Part shown: positions 30,912-39,990 of the stretch, piece by piece
How the letters are laid out: each line of letters begins with the position of its first letter
How positions within the stretch are numbered: the stretch's first letter is position 1
Source: Blastococcus sp.
GTDB taxonomy: Bacteria > Actinomycetota > Actinomycetes > Mycobacteriales > Geodermatophilaceae
Direction of reading: 5' to 3'
DNA: 57,180 nucleotides
Assembly: GCA_025465355.1 (NCBI GenBank)
Contig: JAODNN010000041.1
Coordinates: 1 to 57,180 of the forward strand
Program-made: the position numbers and the translations under genes
Notes under the pieces: model-generated
What the model saw: the letters and a program-made list of their open reading frames with translations, nothing else
Databases searched by the model: none
What the model was told of the DNA's origin: nothing

Positions 30912-31129
30912 GTGCTCGCTCCCGACGTGGACGCATGAGCGGGCACACGACGCCGCGACGGCCGGCCCGCCGGTGGACCGGAAGGCAGGCTGCCCACCAC
31001 GAAGCACCGGTGACCCGCCTGGACGGGTGTTGATCTTACGGGCGCTGCCATCCCGCGCACGCCGAGCCGGAGGGTCACCGGCGGCGACCCCGCCCGGTGC
31101 GGACGACGCACCGACGGGGCCAGCGGAGA
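30912..31129 (-). promoter_or_regulatory. Former upstream region of the MaoC gene
   Basis: Gene-free chromosomal DNA between attR and the WXG100 gene. A TAAGAT (minus strand, 31038-31033) could be a -10. Any promoter here would now transcribe the 16-codon stub and enter the element. Confidence 0.4.
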
Positions 31130-31423
31130 TCAGAACATCGAGCTGATCCGCGCTGCCATGTCAGCCTCGTGCTGCTGGTAGGAACCGGCCACGCTGGTGA
31201 GAAGGGTGCCCATGCCGGTCAACGCGTCGCTGACCCCTTGCGCCGACAGCCGCCAGTGGTCGTAGAGCTCGCTGAACTGGACGGCCGCCTGACTGTCGGT
31301 CCACCCGTCGAGCACCGAGGTGTTGATGCTGCTGGACAGGGCGGCGTGCCGGGCAGTGGTGTCCGACGCCTCGGTCCGACACTGACCGGCCATCGACTGC
31401 AGGGTGGCGATATCGACCTTCAC
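31130..31423 (-). CDS. WXG100-family type VII secretion substrate
   Basis: This 97-aa helical-hairpin protein of the WXG100 (ESAT-6-like) family has helix 1 as IATLQSMAGQCRTEASDTTA, the turn LDGWTDSQAAVQF with W-T-D in place of W-x-G, and helix 2 ending EADMAARISSMF. Such proteins dimerise and are exported by the ESX/type VII system through the EccC ATPase. It is divergent from the EccC-like gene (about 150 bp apart), which probably exports it. The replaced Gly in the turn is common in the family. A signal for export (YxxxD/E) may be formed by YQQHEAD. Confidence 0.88.
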   Translation of the reverse strand: MKVDIATLQSMAGQCRTEASDTTARHAALSSSINTSVLDGWTDSQAAVQFSELYDHWRLSAQGVSDALTGMGTLLTSVAGSYQQHEADMAARISSMF

Positions 31424-31574
31424 GGGTCCTCCTCCGATCCGGGTCCCTCCCGGTCGCGGCGGACGTTAGGACGTCACGGGGCCCCTTCGCCGGCGTTGTC
31501 CACAGGCGGGGTGGCTGTCCACAGATCTGATCGATGCTCCCCGGAGCCCTCGGTCCAGCGGACAAGATCGCGCG

Positions 31575-34500
31575 GTGACCGATCCCGCGATCCCCGACCC
31601 GGCGGCGCATCGAGCTCAGCGCTGCTGGACCCTGATCTGCCACGACGTCGCCGTCGACGTGGAACTCAGGGCTCGCGACGACGAGCGCGTTGCTGCGGTC
31701 GTGCAGGAAATCGGGCGCGCCCTGGGCCTGTCCGGTGACGGGCTCTGGGCGGGGTCGACCCGCCTGCCGGACGACCTGACCCTTGCGGCGCCCGAGCTCG
31801 GTCACGGCGCGGTGCTCGGGCTGGGGCGGCCGGCCCCTCCCACCGCTCGAACCGCGCGCTCCAGCGCCCTGGAGCTGCACGTCGTGGGGGGCCCCGACGC
31901 CGGCCGCACTCTGCCGCTCGGTCAGGGACATTGGGTGCTGGGCCGCGGCAGCGAGGCGACGATCCGGCTCGACGATCCGGATGTCTCCCGCCGGCACGTG
32001 GCCCTGCAGGTCGGTGGCGGGGTGATCACCGTCGCCGACCTGGGGTCGACCAACGGCAGCAGCATGGACGCGGAGGATCTCGCCGGCCACCCCCGGCGCT
32101 GGGCGGCGGGCGCGATCCTGCGGCTGGGTGCCAGCGCCCTCACCGTCACCGGGCCGACCGCGACGCCGGCGACCGCCGACGGTGCAACGGGTGGACGCAT
32201 CCGTCTGCGTCCGACGCCCACGGTGATCGAGCCGACGACCGAGGTCGAGGTCCTCTTCCCGCGTCCGCCGGCATCGGTCCCCCGTCGTCGGCTGGCCTGG
32301 GTGACAGTCGCCCTCCCCGCCGTGGGCGGTGTTCTGATGGCCTTGGTCCTGCGCACACCGACGTTTCTCTTCTTCGCCCTGCTCGGTCCCCTGGTCGCCC
32401 TCGGCACATGGCTCTCCGAGCGCTGGTCGGGCCGGCGGAGCGGCCGCAGGGACGCCGCGGCCCACGCCGTGGAGCTGCTCGATGCGGAGCGCAGACTTGC
32501 CGGCGCAGTCCGCGAGGCCGTGCGGCACGCGGAGCACGCCTCGCCGAACCCGGCGGCCATCACGACTGCCGCCCGTCGACGGTCCCGGCTGCTGTGGAGC
32601 CGGATGCGCGGCGACGCTGATGCTCTGACGATCCGCATCGGTACCGGTCCGGGAAGAACCTGCGTCACACGCGTCCAGGCCGACGGCACCCGGGTCCGCG
32701 AGACCGCGCCCCACCTGCCGGTCGTGGTGGATCTGCGAGCCGGTGGCGGACTGGCGGTGGTGGGCCCCAGAGAACGGTCCCTCGGCGTCCTGTCCTGCGT
32801 CGTCGCGCAGCTGGCTGCCCTCCATCCACCGGGTGAGATCGAGCTCCTCCTCCTTCCCGGCACAGACCGGCTGCGGGACTGGGCGTGGACACGGTGGCTG
32901 CCGCACCTCGATCCCTCCGGCGTGCATCTGCAACCGACCAGCGCCCCCGGCGGGTCGACACAGCGCCCCGACGACGACGCGCTCAACACGTGGCTCACGA
33001 CGATCGTCCGGAAGCGATGCGCCGTCACAGGACGACCCGGCCATGGGACCCCGGCTCGAGCGGGCTGGTTGGTGGTCGTGGCCGACGGCCCGCTGGAGCC
33101 ACGTGTCGCGGCGACACTGCGCGCGGCCCGGGACGCCGGAGTGGTCACGCTGACGACGGCGGAGACCGCCGAGACCCTTCCGGTGGTTGTCGACAACGCG
33201 GTGCGGCTGGCCGGCGAGACCGGCGACGTCGCGGTTCTGAGCACGCCGGGTACGCCCGGTCACCCGAGGGTGACCGTCGACCGGCTGCCCCGGCCGGTCG
33301 CCGCAGAATTCGCCCGCGACCTCGCCCGGCTCAGCCCGGCCAGTGCGCAGAGCGCGCTCCCGGGGAGCGTGCGGCTGCTCGATCTGCCCGGCGGGGGCCT
33401 GCGGTTCCATGCAGACGGACGGGTGAGCGGCTCCTGGTCGTCCGCCCGCGACCGACTCGTGGCAACGCTGGGTCGAACGGCGGACGGCCCGCTGGAGGTG
33501 GATCTGTGCCGGCAGGGGCCGCATGCGCTCGTCGCCGGCACGACGGGTTCGGGCAAGTCGGAGCTCCTCCAGACACTGATCGCCGGCTTGGCGCTCGCGC
33601 ATCCGCCGGGCCGGTGCTCGTTCCTGCTGGTGGACTACAAGGGCGGCGCCGCGTTCGCGGAGGCGGCGGCGCTGCCCCACACCGTGGGCCTGGTCACGGA
33701 CTTGGACGGGCAGACGACGTCGAGAGCGCTCCGGTCCCTCGCGGCGGAGCTGACCAGGCGCGAGGCGATCCTCGGAGAGCACCAGGTCCCGGACATCGCC
33801 GCGCTGCCCGAATCCGTGGCGCTCGCCCGGCTGGTGATCGTGGTCGACGAGTTCGCCACGCTGGTCGACGAGTTGCCCGGGTTCGTTCCCGGGCTGGTCT
33901 CGATCGCGCAGCGCGGCCGGTCCCTCGGGGTCCACCTGGTGCTGGCGACCCAGCGCCCGGCCGGCGTCGTCTCGCCGGAGATCCGCGCCAACTGCACGTT
34001 GCGGATCTGCCTGCGCACCACCGACGAAGCCGATTCCCGAGACGTGCTGGGCACCACCGACGCCGCTTACCTGCCGGTGGAGCTTCCGGGCCGCGCCTAC
34101 CTGCGCTCGGGCAGCGGCACCCCCACCGCACTGCAGGTGGGTCGGGTGGCGGGCACCGATCCGCGACCGTCCCCTACCGCCCCGGAGCTTCGGCTCTGGA
34201 CATGGCCGCTGGTTGCGGGAATGCCGAGCAGGGCGCCGGATGGCCAGGAGGACAGCGACCTGGCCGCGCTCACGCGGGCCGTCGTCCAGCATGCCGCGGA
34301 CGTCGGCACGTCGACCCCCCACCGACCCTGGCGGCCACCGTTGCCCGAACGGCTGCCCTGGTCGGAGCTGGACGGGGATCCAGCCGCCGCCGACCCGTGC
34401 GGCCGGTTCCGAATCCGGGTGGGTCTGGTCGACCTGCCGGACAGGCAGGCCCAGCAACCGCTGGAACTGGACCTGGCCGAGGGCGGCGCATGGCTGGTCG

Positions 34501-35828
34501 TCGGCGGCGCCCGCAGCGGTCGCAGCACGTTCCTCCGCACGATCCTCGGCGAGGCGGTGCACCGACTCGGACCGGACCAGTTGCACGTTCACGTGCTGGA
34601 ATCCGCCGGTGGGGCGTTGGCCGCGGACGCGGCCACCCTGGCGCACACCGGCACCGCCATCGCCGGCGAGGACGCCCTCCGAACGGTGCGATTGGTCGAC
34701 CGGCTGGCTCAGGAGATCGCAGACCGTCGCACCGGCACCGGCACCGGCACCCCGCCCCTGATCCTGCTGCTCATCGACGGCGTGGAGGCGATCGGTGCGC
34801 TGCTGGACGAGGCCGACCCCGGCCGCGGGTCGGCGAACCTGCATCGTCTGATGCGCGACGGCGCTGCGGTCGGCCTCACGTGCATCGTCACCGCAGACCG
34901 CGCGGTCCCGGGCGGACGGCTGGCCGCCGTGGCTCACGAGCGGATGGTGCTGCCACTGCCGGACCGGGCGGACTACGCCGTGGCCGGCGTCCCTGCCCGT
35001 GCCGTGCCCACGCACCGGCCACCCGGGCGCGCCCTTCTCGGCGAGGACGCGCTGGAATGCCAACTTGCCCTGCCGCGGCCGCTACCGCGGAGCTCAGCAC
35101 CCTTACGGCCGGGGGCGACGGCGGCACTGCGGATCGTGGACCTGCCGCCCGATCCGTCCGTGCCGCTTCCCGCAGTCGTGCCGGCAGCGGATGGCCTTGT
35201 CGACGCGTTGCCAAGGCTCCCCGTCGGCCCCGGGGGCGACGAGGGTGAAGCCCTGGCGATCGACGTGCTGCGCACCGGAGGACTGCTCGTCGTGGGCCCG
35301 GCAGGCTCTGGCCGCACGACTGCCCTCCACGCCTTCGCCCACCATCTGCAGTCCGCCGGAGCAGCGGTGCTACGGATCGGCCGGCAGGCGCGCGGCCCGG
35401 CAGAGCCGCTCGGAGCCCCGGACCTGATGTGGCTGGACCCGGCCGACGAGACCGGGATGGACAGCTGGGTCACCGGGTTGGCCGGTCGGCCGGCTGTGGT
35501 GATTGCCGACGACGTCGGGGCCCCGCCGGATTCCCTCGCGCTGACCCGGCTGCCCGCGGTCGGCGGCGCCGGGCGGGTCGCGCTGCTCGCCTCGGGTACC
35601 GCCGGTCAGCTGTCGGCGCATTACCAGGGACCGATCGCCACGCTACGGCGCGGCCGGACCGGCTTGCTGCTCTGTCCGGGGCCCGGCGATGCAGACCTGC
35701 TGGGCATCCGGCTCCCCCGGACTCCGCTACCGGTGCGGCCCGGCTCCGGGTGGCTCGTCACCGGGGGCAACACGCAGCGCGTGCAGGTCGCCCGCCGACG
35801 ATGCGCCGCCCAGCCGGTGGCCCCGTGA
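31575..35828 (+). CDS. FHA-domain FtsK/SpoIIIE ATPase (EccC/EssC-like)
   Basis: This 1417-aa type VII secretion motor has an N-terminal ubiquitin-like region, then an FHA phosphothreonine-binding domain (about 99-188: WVLGRGSEATIRLDD, VSRRHVAL, GSTNGS). Two membrane helices (about 239-276) and three FtsK-type ATPase domains follow. Domain 1 is canonical (GTTGSGKSELLQ near 655, LVIVVDEFATLVD near 755, LATQRPAG). Domains 2 and 3 have GGARSGRSTF (near 976) and GPAGSGRTTA (near 1240) with Arg for the Walker Lys, so they are probably weak or inactive, as often seen in EccC. The FHA-first layout resembles EssC/YukBA of the type VIIb branch. It starts with GTG at 31575, and no EccB, EccD, EccE or mycosin gene is nearby. 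Confidence 0.92.
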   Translation: MTDPAIPDPAAHRAQRCWTLICHDVAVDVELRARDDERVAAVVQEIGRALGLSGDGLWAGSTRLPDDLTLAAPELGHGAVLGLGRPAPPTARTARSSALELHVVGGPDAGRTLPLGQGHWVLGRGSEATIRLDDPDVSRRHVALQVGGGVITVADLGSTNGSSMDAEDLAGHPRRWAAGAILRLGASALTVTGPTATPATADGATGGRIRLRPTPTVIEPTTEVEVLFPRPPASVPRRRLAWVTVALPAVGGVLMALVLRTPTFLFFALLGPLVALGTWLSERWSGRRSGRRDAAAHAVELLDAERRLAGAVREAVRHAEHASPNPAAITTAARRRSRLLWSRMRGDADALTIRIGTGPGRTCVTRVQADGTRVRETAPHLPVVVDLRAGGGLAVVGPRERSLGVLSCVVAQLAALHPPGEIELLLLPGTDRLRDWAWTRWLPHLDPSGVHLQPTSAPGGSTQRPDDDALNTWLTTIVRKRCAVTGRPGHGTPARAGWLVVVADGPLEPRVAATLRAARDAGVVTLTTAETAETLPVVVDNAVRLAGETGDVAVLSTPGTPGHPRVTVDRLPRPVAAEFARDLARLSPASAQSALPGSVRLLDLPGGGLRFHADGRVSGSWSSARDRLVATLGRTADGPLEVDLCRQGPHALVAGTTGSGKSELLQTLIAGLALAHPPGRCSFLLVDYKGGAAFAEAAALPHTVGLVTDLDGQTTSRALRSLAAELTRREAILGEHQVPDIAALPESVALARLVIVVDEFATLVDELPGFVPGLVSIAQRGRSLGVHLVLATQRPAGVVSPEIRANCTLRICLRTTDEADSRDVLGTTDAAYLPVELPGRAYLRSGSGTPTALQVGRVAGTDPRPSPTAPELRLWTWPLVAGMPSRAPDGQEDSDLAALTRAVVQHAADVGTSTPHRPWRPPLPERLPWSELDGDPAAADPCGRFRIRVGLVDLPDRQAQQPLELDLAEGGAWLVVGGARSGRSTFLRTILGEAVHRLGPDQLHVHVLESAGGALAADAATLAHTGTAIAGEDALRTVRLVDRLAQEIADRRTGTGTGTPPLILLLIDGVEAIGALLDEADPGRGSANLHRLMRDGAAVGLTCIVTADRAVPGGRLAAVAHERMVLPLPDRADYAVAGVPARAVPTHRPPGRALLGEDALECQLALPRPLPRSSAPLRPGATAALRIVDLPPDPSVPLPAVVPAADGLVDALPRLPVGPGGDEGEALAIDVLRTGGLLVVGPAGSGRTTALHAFAHHLQSAGAAVLRIGRQARGPAEPLGAPDLMWLDPADETGMDSWVTGLAGRPAVVIADDVGAPPDSLALTRLPAVGGAGRVALLASGTAGQLSAHYQGPIATLRRGRTGLLLCPGPGDADLLGIRLPRTPLPVRPGSGWLVTGGNTQRVQVARRRCAAQPVAP

Positions 35829-35833
35829 CCGGC

Positions 35834-36346
35834 TCACAGAAGTTCGAGGACAGGGCCGATCTCCTGCGTGGCGTACCAGGCCAGTTCGTGCCCCTCTGCC
35901 TGGTCGACGACGAACTGGGCATCGTCGCTGCCCAGATCAGCCTCGAGGACGACGCCGACCGCCGCTCGGACGTCCTCCTCGGCGTCCGAGCCGTCGATGT
36001 GCGCACTCGCGACGTCCCGGATGCCGATGTCGCCCGAGATCTGCACCTCGCCGCGCTCCGCGTCCGGGTCCGCGCTCGGGCTGACCTCCGCGTCCGCGAC
36101 ATCGGCCGCCACCACCACCCGACGCCGGGCCGCGCCGGGATCGACGTCCAGCAGACGCAGGCTGGAACGGGCGGCGTTCAGCAGCGCCGCGTACTCGAGC
36201 TCCTCGGTGTCCACGTCGGCATCGGTGAGTGCGTAGAACTCCCGCAGCTGCGGGGTGACCGCGAAGCCGCGCGTCGGACCGGACAACCGGCCCTCGTCCA
36301 TGAGCGTCCGCAACACGGTCGTCGTTGCCGGCAGGTACACGCGCAC
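35834..36346 (-). CDS. DUF6912-like protein
   Basis: This 170-aa protein reads MRVYLPATTTVLRTLMDEGR, then GFAVTPQLREFYALTDADVD and ELEYAALLNAARSSLRLLD. The pattern is that of an actinobacterial family of unknown function that begins exactly at MRVYxPAT. The start is GTG 36346 with AAGGAG 8 bases upstream; the longer frame to 36421 is unlikely. The C-terminal half is acidic, with ISGDIGIRDVASAHIDGSDA and a last helix ELAWYATQEIGPVLELL. It is convergent with the EccC-like gene (5-base gap). Function unknown. Confidence 0.78.
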   Translation of the reverse strand: MRVYLPATTTVLRTLMDEGRLSGPTRGFAVTPQLREFYALTDADVDTEELEYAALLNAARSSLRLLDVDPGAARRRVVVAADVADAEVSPSADPDAERGEVQISGDIGIRDVASAHIDGSDAEEDVRAAVGVVLEADLGSDDAQFVVDQAEGHELAWYATQEIGPVLELL

Positions 36347-36453
36347 GCGGAATTCTCCTTCATCGATGGGAGGGCGACGGTAGCCCGCCGGCCCGCAAGG
36401 CCGATCCGCGTGGCCGGTCATGCCCGCGGAGAGGTCCCTCGTCGGCTCGGCGG

Positions 36454-37833
36454 TCAGTCCGCAGTCTCCACCAGCGCGGCGACCTCCTGCTCGATCTGAT
36501 CGGCGAGCACGTGGACGTCGCCCACGCTGTCCAAGTCGGCGTTCAAGCCGAAGAAGACCCGTCCGTTGTAGCTGGTCATGCCGATGGAGAGCCCCTGTCC
36601 GCGAGCCAGCGGCACGACCGGGAAGACTTCGAGCATCTCGCCACCGGCCGCGTAGAGCGGCACCTGCGGACCAGGCACGTTCGTGACCACAAGGTTGAAC
36701 AGCCGCCGCGAAAGCCGCCGGGCGGCTCGGGCACCCAGCGCGTGCAGGGTCGGTGGTGCGAATCCGGTGAGTGCGATCAGGCTGTCGGCCCCCACGGACT
36801 GCCCGTGCTGGGCGATGCCGCGCATGGCGTAGCCCAGCCGCGTCAGCCGGACACGCGGATTGGGCTCACCGACGGGCAGGTCCACCAGGAGCGAGGACAC
36901 CCGGTTTCCCGGCTCGTGGTCGGTGTCCTGCAAGGAGACCGGAACGAGGGCGCGCACCGTCGTCGCGGCCACGACCGGCACTCCGCGGGAGAGCAGCCAT
37001 TCCCGGAGCGCACCCGTGACCACCGTCAGCAGGACGTCGTTGACGCTCCCGCCGTGCGCCTTCCGGATCATCTTCACGTCGTCGAGCTCGGCCATGGCCA
37101 CCGCGACCCTGCGCTGGCGACCCAGGGGGGCGTTCAACGGGCTGTTCGGCGCGGGCAGCACGGCCGACCGGGCAGTACGCACCAGGCCCCCGGCCACGGA
37201 GCTCAGCCGACCCGCGGTCGACCGCACGTCGGTCACCGCCTCACGGACGGAGTCCACGAGCGACGAGGGCCGGCGCGCGTACTCGTCCAGTGCCTGCACC
37301 ACCAGCTCCGCGCCGTTGGGGGCCCGGCGCGGCCGCCACTCCGCCGGCCCCGGGGCCGGGGCATCGCGCTCGACGTCGAGCAGCACCTGCCCGATGTCGA
37401 TGGCGCTGAGCCCGTCGACCAGCGCGGGATGGGTCTTGGTCACGACCGCCACCCGGCCGCCGGAGAGTCCGTCGATCAGGTACGCCTCCCACAGCGGGTG
37501 GGCTCGGTCCAGCGCCCGCGAGGTCAGCCGTGAGACCAATTCCAGCAACTGTTCCTGGGTCCCCGGCCGGGGCAGCCCCGACCGCCGGAGGTGATAGGCG
37601 ATGTCGAACTCGGGATCATCGACCCAGACAGGGTTCGCCAGATGGCCGGGAATCTCGGCCACCCGCTGCCGGTACCGCGGAACAAGCGGCAGCCGCGCCT
37701 CGACGAGGGCAGCCAGCGCATCCAGGCCACCGGGCGGCGGTTCGAGGACGAGGACACCACCGACGTGCATGGGAGTCCCCGGCTCCTCCAGGTAGAGGAA
37801 GGACGCATCCAGTCGGGTCAGGCGCTCGACCAT
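36454..37833 (-). CDS. Wax ester synthase/DGAT-family acyltransferase, atypical active site
   Basis: This 459-aa protein of the WS/DGAT family normally transfers acyl groups from acyl-CoA to alcohols or diacylglycerol. The frame starts MVERLTRLDASFLYLEEPGT, with FDIAYHLRRSGLPRPGTQEQ, PLWEAYLIDGLSGGR, the active-site region KTHPALVDG, then SVNDVLLTVVTGALREWL and VPVSL. The canonical site is HHxxxDG, with the second His catalytic; here it is HPxxxDG, so the base is replaced by Pro and activity may be altered or lost. The ATG at 37833 has GAGGAG upstream. The paralogue at 48557 has an intact HHxxxDG. Confidence 0.9.
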   Translation of the reverse strand: MVERLTRLDASFLYLEEPGTPMHVGGVLVLEPPPGGLDALAALVEARLPLVPRYRQRVAEIPGHLANPVWVDDPEFDIAYHLRRSGLPRPGTQEQLLELVSRLTSRALDRAHPLWEAYLIDGLSGGRVAVVTKTHPALVDGLSAIDIGQVLLDVERDAPAPGPAEWRPRRAPNGAELVVQALDEYARRPSSLVDSVREAVTDVRSTAGRLSSVAGGLVRTARSAVLPAPNSPLNAPLGRQRRVAVAMAELDDVKMIRKAHGGSVNDVLLTVVTGALREWLLSRGVPVVAATTVRALVPVSLQDTDHEPGNRVSSLLVDLPVGEPNPRVRLTRLGYAMRGIAQHGQSVGADSLIALTGFAPPTLHALGARAARRLSRRLFNLVVTNVPGPQVPLYAAGGEMLEVFPVVPLARGQGLSIGMTSYNGRVFFGLNADLDSVGDVHVLADQIEQEVAALVETAD

Positions 37834-37873
37834 CGATCTCCTCAAAGGCGGATGGCACAGGCTACGGCGCCCA

Positions 37874-37935
37874 CCGCGCTCAGGGACACCCCGCGCTCAG
37901 GGACACCCCGCGCTCAGGAACACCCCGCGGTCAGG
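37874..37935. repeat. 17-bp tandem minisatellite, 3.6 copies
   Basis: ccgcgctcagggacacc occurs at 37874, 37891 and (one change) 37908, with a partial copy at 37925. The last copy contains the stop codon of the CpaE-like gene (37931-37933). Confidence 0.9.
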
Positions 37936-39220
37936 CAACCGCCCGGTTCCGTCGGCGGCGTCCGCCGGAGGGTTCGGCCACACCGCTCACGCCCGCGGCG
38001 AGGGACCGCATCGCCAGGCGCAGCGGGGACCCGGGCGCCGCCTCGGCGAGCGTGCGGCCCGACGCCAGGGCCGCGTCGGTGGCGCGCCGGTCAGCGGGCA
38101 GGAAGAACCGCACCTCGCGTCCGGTGAACCGCTCCAGCGCCTCGGCGATCTCCCGCCGAGGGTCGCCGGATACCGGTCCGCGGCGCACCTGGTTCACCAC
38201 CACGACGGGTTCCACGCCAGGAAGGACGTCGCGCAGCTCATCCAGGCCGCGGATGGAGCGCTGCAGGGCCACCGGATCGGCGCCGCTCACACAGATCACG
38301 ACGTCCGCCGCCTCCAGGACCGCCAGTGTCGCCCCGTTACGCCGCGGCGCCGCCGTGTCGAAGGAGAGCTCCTCGTCGTCCTCCAGGTTGAAGCCGCAGT
38401 CGACGACCGTGAGCTCGGCGAGCCGGCGCGCTTCCTCCAGCACCGCGGTGACCGCCCGTGGCCGCAGCTCGGGCCACCTGTCGGACCGCGCGAGACCGGT
38501 CAACACCCGCAGCCGGGGACGGACCGCCCAGGCCAGCCGGACCAGCGCCGCGGCATCGAGCGCTCCCGAGCCGGCCTGCCGAGCCGCACCCGCCAGGCCC
38601 GGCGACTCGTCCAGCAGCCCCAGCATCTGGGCGACCACGCCGCCGTAGACGTCGGCGTCCACGAGCAGCGTCGAGACTCCCAGGCGAGCGGCCTCGTCGG
38701 CCAACCCGACTGCCACGGTGGTCCGTCCGGGTGCCCCGGTGGGTCCCCAGACCGCGACCACGCGACCGAGCCCCGCGGGCTGCTCGGAGGGCTCCGCGGG
38801 CACACCGAGTGCCGGCAGGGCGGCGCGGGGATCCGCGACGTCGCGGCCGGGAGCGGGAGCGCCGGCGACGGCCTCCCGGAGAGCCTGCGCGATCGCTTCG
38901 GGCGTGGCATCGGCCGGGAGCACCCGCCGGACCCCGAGCTGCCGCAGCCGCTCGGCTGCCCGGTCGTCACCGGGTTCGACCAGGCCGACGACGGCCACCC
39001 CGGCGGCATCCAGCCGCGCGACGGCGTCGACGTCGAGGCGGCGCAGCTCGGCCGAGAGCAACGCGGCCTGACCCGTGCCGGTAGCGGCCGCGGCGAGCAG
39101 TTCGGAGACGTCCACGCACCGGCGGACGACGGTCACCCCGTGGTCGGCGCGGTCGAGCGCCCCCACCAGCTCCGATTCCCAGGCCGCTCCGGTGACGGCC
39201 GTGAAGACCTGCAGCGCCAT
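37931..39220 (-). CDS. CpaE/TadZ-like MinD-family ATPase
   Basis: This 429-aa protein has an N-terminal receiver-like pseudo-domain (about 1-120), then a MinD/ParA-type domain: VVAVWGPTGAPGRTTVAVGL at the P-loop, STLLVDADVYGGVVAQMLGL and LAELTVVDCGFNLEDDEELS. The P-loop lacks both Lys residues of the deviant Walker A (KGGxGKT reads GPTGAPGRTT), so ATP use is doubtful. CpaE/TadZ proteins place Flp/Tad pili at the cell pole. The gene overlaps by one base the SAF-domain gene upstream, and both may belong to a pilus or envelope assembly that is incomplete here. Confidence 0.85.
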   Translation of the reverse strand: MALQVFTAVTGAAWESELVGALDRADHGVTVVRRCVDVSELLAAAATGTGQAALLSAELRRLDVDAVARLDAAGVAVVGLVEPGDDRAAERLRQLGVRRVLPADATPEAIAQALREAVAGAPAPGRDVADPRAALPALGVPAEPSEQPAGLGRVVAVWGPTGAPGRTTVAVGLADEAARLGVSTLLVDADVYGGVVAQMLGLLDESPGLAGAARQAGSGALDAAALVRLAWAVRPRLRVLTGLARSDRWPELRPRAVTAVLEEARRLAELTVVDCGFNLEDDEELSFDTAAPRRNGATLAVLEAADVVICVSGADPVALQRSIRGLDELRDVLPGVEPVVVVNQVRRGPVSGDPRREIAEALERFTGREVRFFLPADRRATDAALASGRTLAEAAPGSPLRLAMRSLAAGVSGVAEPSGGRRRRNRAVA

Positions 39221-39990
39221 CAGCCGGTCGGGCCCGACGGGACCGACGTCGTGCCGGCCGCGCTCGACGCCCGCCCCGGCGCCGACCCCGCCTCCGAGGG
39301 GTCGCCGTCCACCGAGCCGTGCACCACGACGACCAGGGGCCGCCCCCCGATCGAGGCCAGCACGTCAGCGGCGTCTTCTGCTGCCACCGAGACCACCACC
39401 TGGAGCGTGGTGGTGGCCGAGGACAGCACCCCGGCGGACCGGCCCGAGACCGCCTGGACCGGCGCCTCCTGGATGACCAGCGCCACGCTTCCGTCGGCGA
39501 CCCTGCTCGCCCCGGCCGCCGGGTCCGCCACCGCGTAGACGTCGACACGCTGCCCACGCTGCAGGCTCGGCGGCACGAACCCGGCCTGCACCGGCAGCGC
39601 CAGCTGGACGCGGTCCGCCGATCTCTCCAGCGCCGAGCGAGGCACGAGCTCCCCGGCCCGGACGGCGCGCCCGAGCGTCCGCCCCTCGGGACGCGTGCCG
39701 GTCGACAGATAGGCGCGCGCGGTGGCATCCAGCCGGACCGGGACGGGAACGAGGTCGTCAGCCGTCAGCTCGGTCCCGGCGGCCAGATCACCGGCGGCTG
39801 CCCAGACCGGCACCGTGGCGTCGGCGGCGGTGACCACGCGGGCGCCGAGCAGGACCGAGCCCAGAACGAGGAGCACTCCCAGTACCAGTCGCAGATCGAG
39901 CCAGCGGGGCGGGCGCACCCGTCGCGGCGTCGGACCGGCCGGCGGGTCCGAGGCGGTCGCCGGAATGCCCGGTGGACGGACAGCGGTCAC
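39220..39990 (-). CDS. SAF-domain membrane protein (CpaB/FlgA-like)
   Basis: This 256-aa protein has a basic/Pro-rich lead, one membrane helix (about 31-50, LVLGVLLVLGSVLLGA) and a SAF domain: VWAAAGDLAAGTELTADDLV, GTRPEGRTLGRAVRAGELVP, then a second region VQLALPVQAGFVPPSLQRGQ and VDVYAVADPA. CpaB/RcpC and FlgA share this fold and assemble Flp pili or the flagellar P ring. The GTG at 39990 has GAGGTGA upstream; GTG 39999 is also possible. It is the first gene of the pair with the CpaE-like ATPase, supporting a Flp-pilus-like role. Confidence 0.85.
   Translation of the reverse strand: MTAVRPPGIPATASDPPAGPTPRRVRPPRWLDLRLVLGVLLVLGSVLLGARVVTAADATVPVWAAAGDLAAGTELTADDLVPVPVRLDATARAYLSTGTRPEGRTLGRAVRAGELVPRSALERSADRVQLALPVQAGFVPPSLQRGQRVDVYAVADPAAGASRVADGSVALVIQEAPVQAVSGRSAGVLSSATTTLQVVVSVAAEDAADVLASIGGRPLVVVVHGSVDGDPSEAGSAPGRASSAAGTTSVPSGPTG

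Noticed and set aside
31161-35063. A 1300-codon open frame on the minus strand
   Set aside because: It lies fully opposite the EccC-like gene, has the composition of an antisense high-GC frame (rich in Arg, Gly, Gln) and shows no domain; the plus strand has FHA and ATPase motifs.
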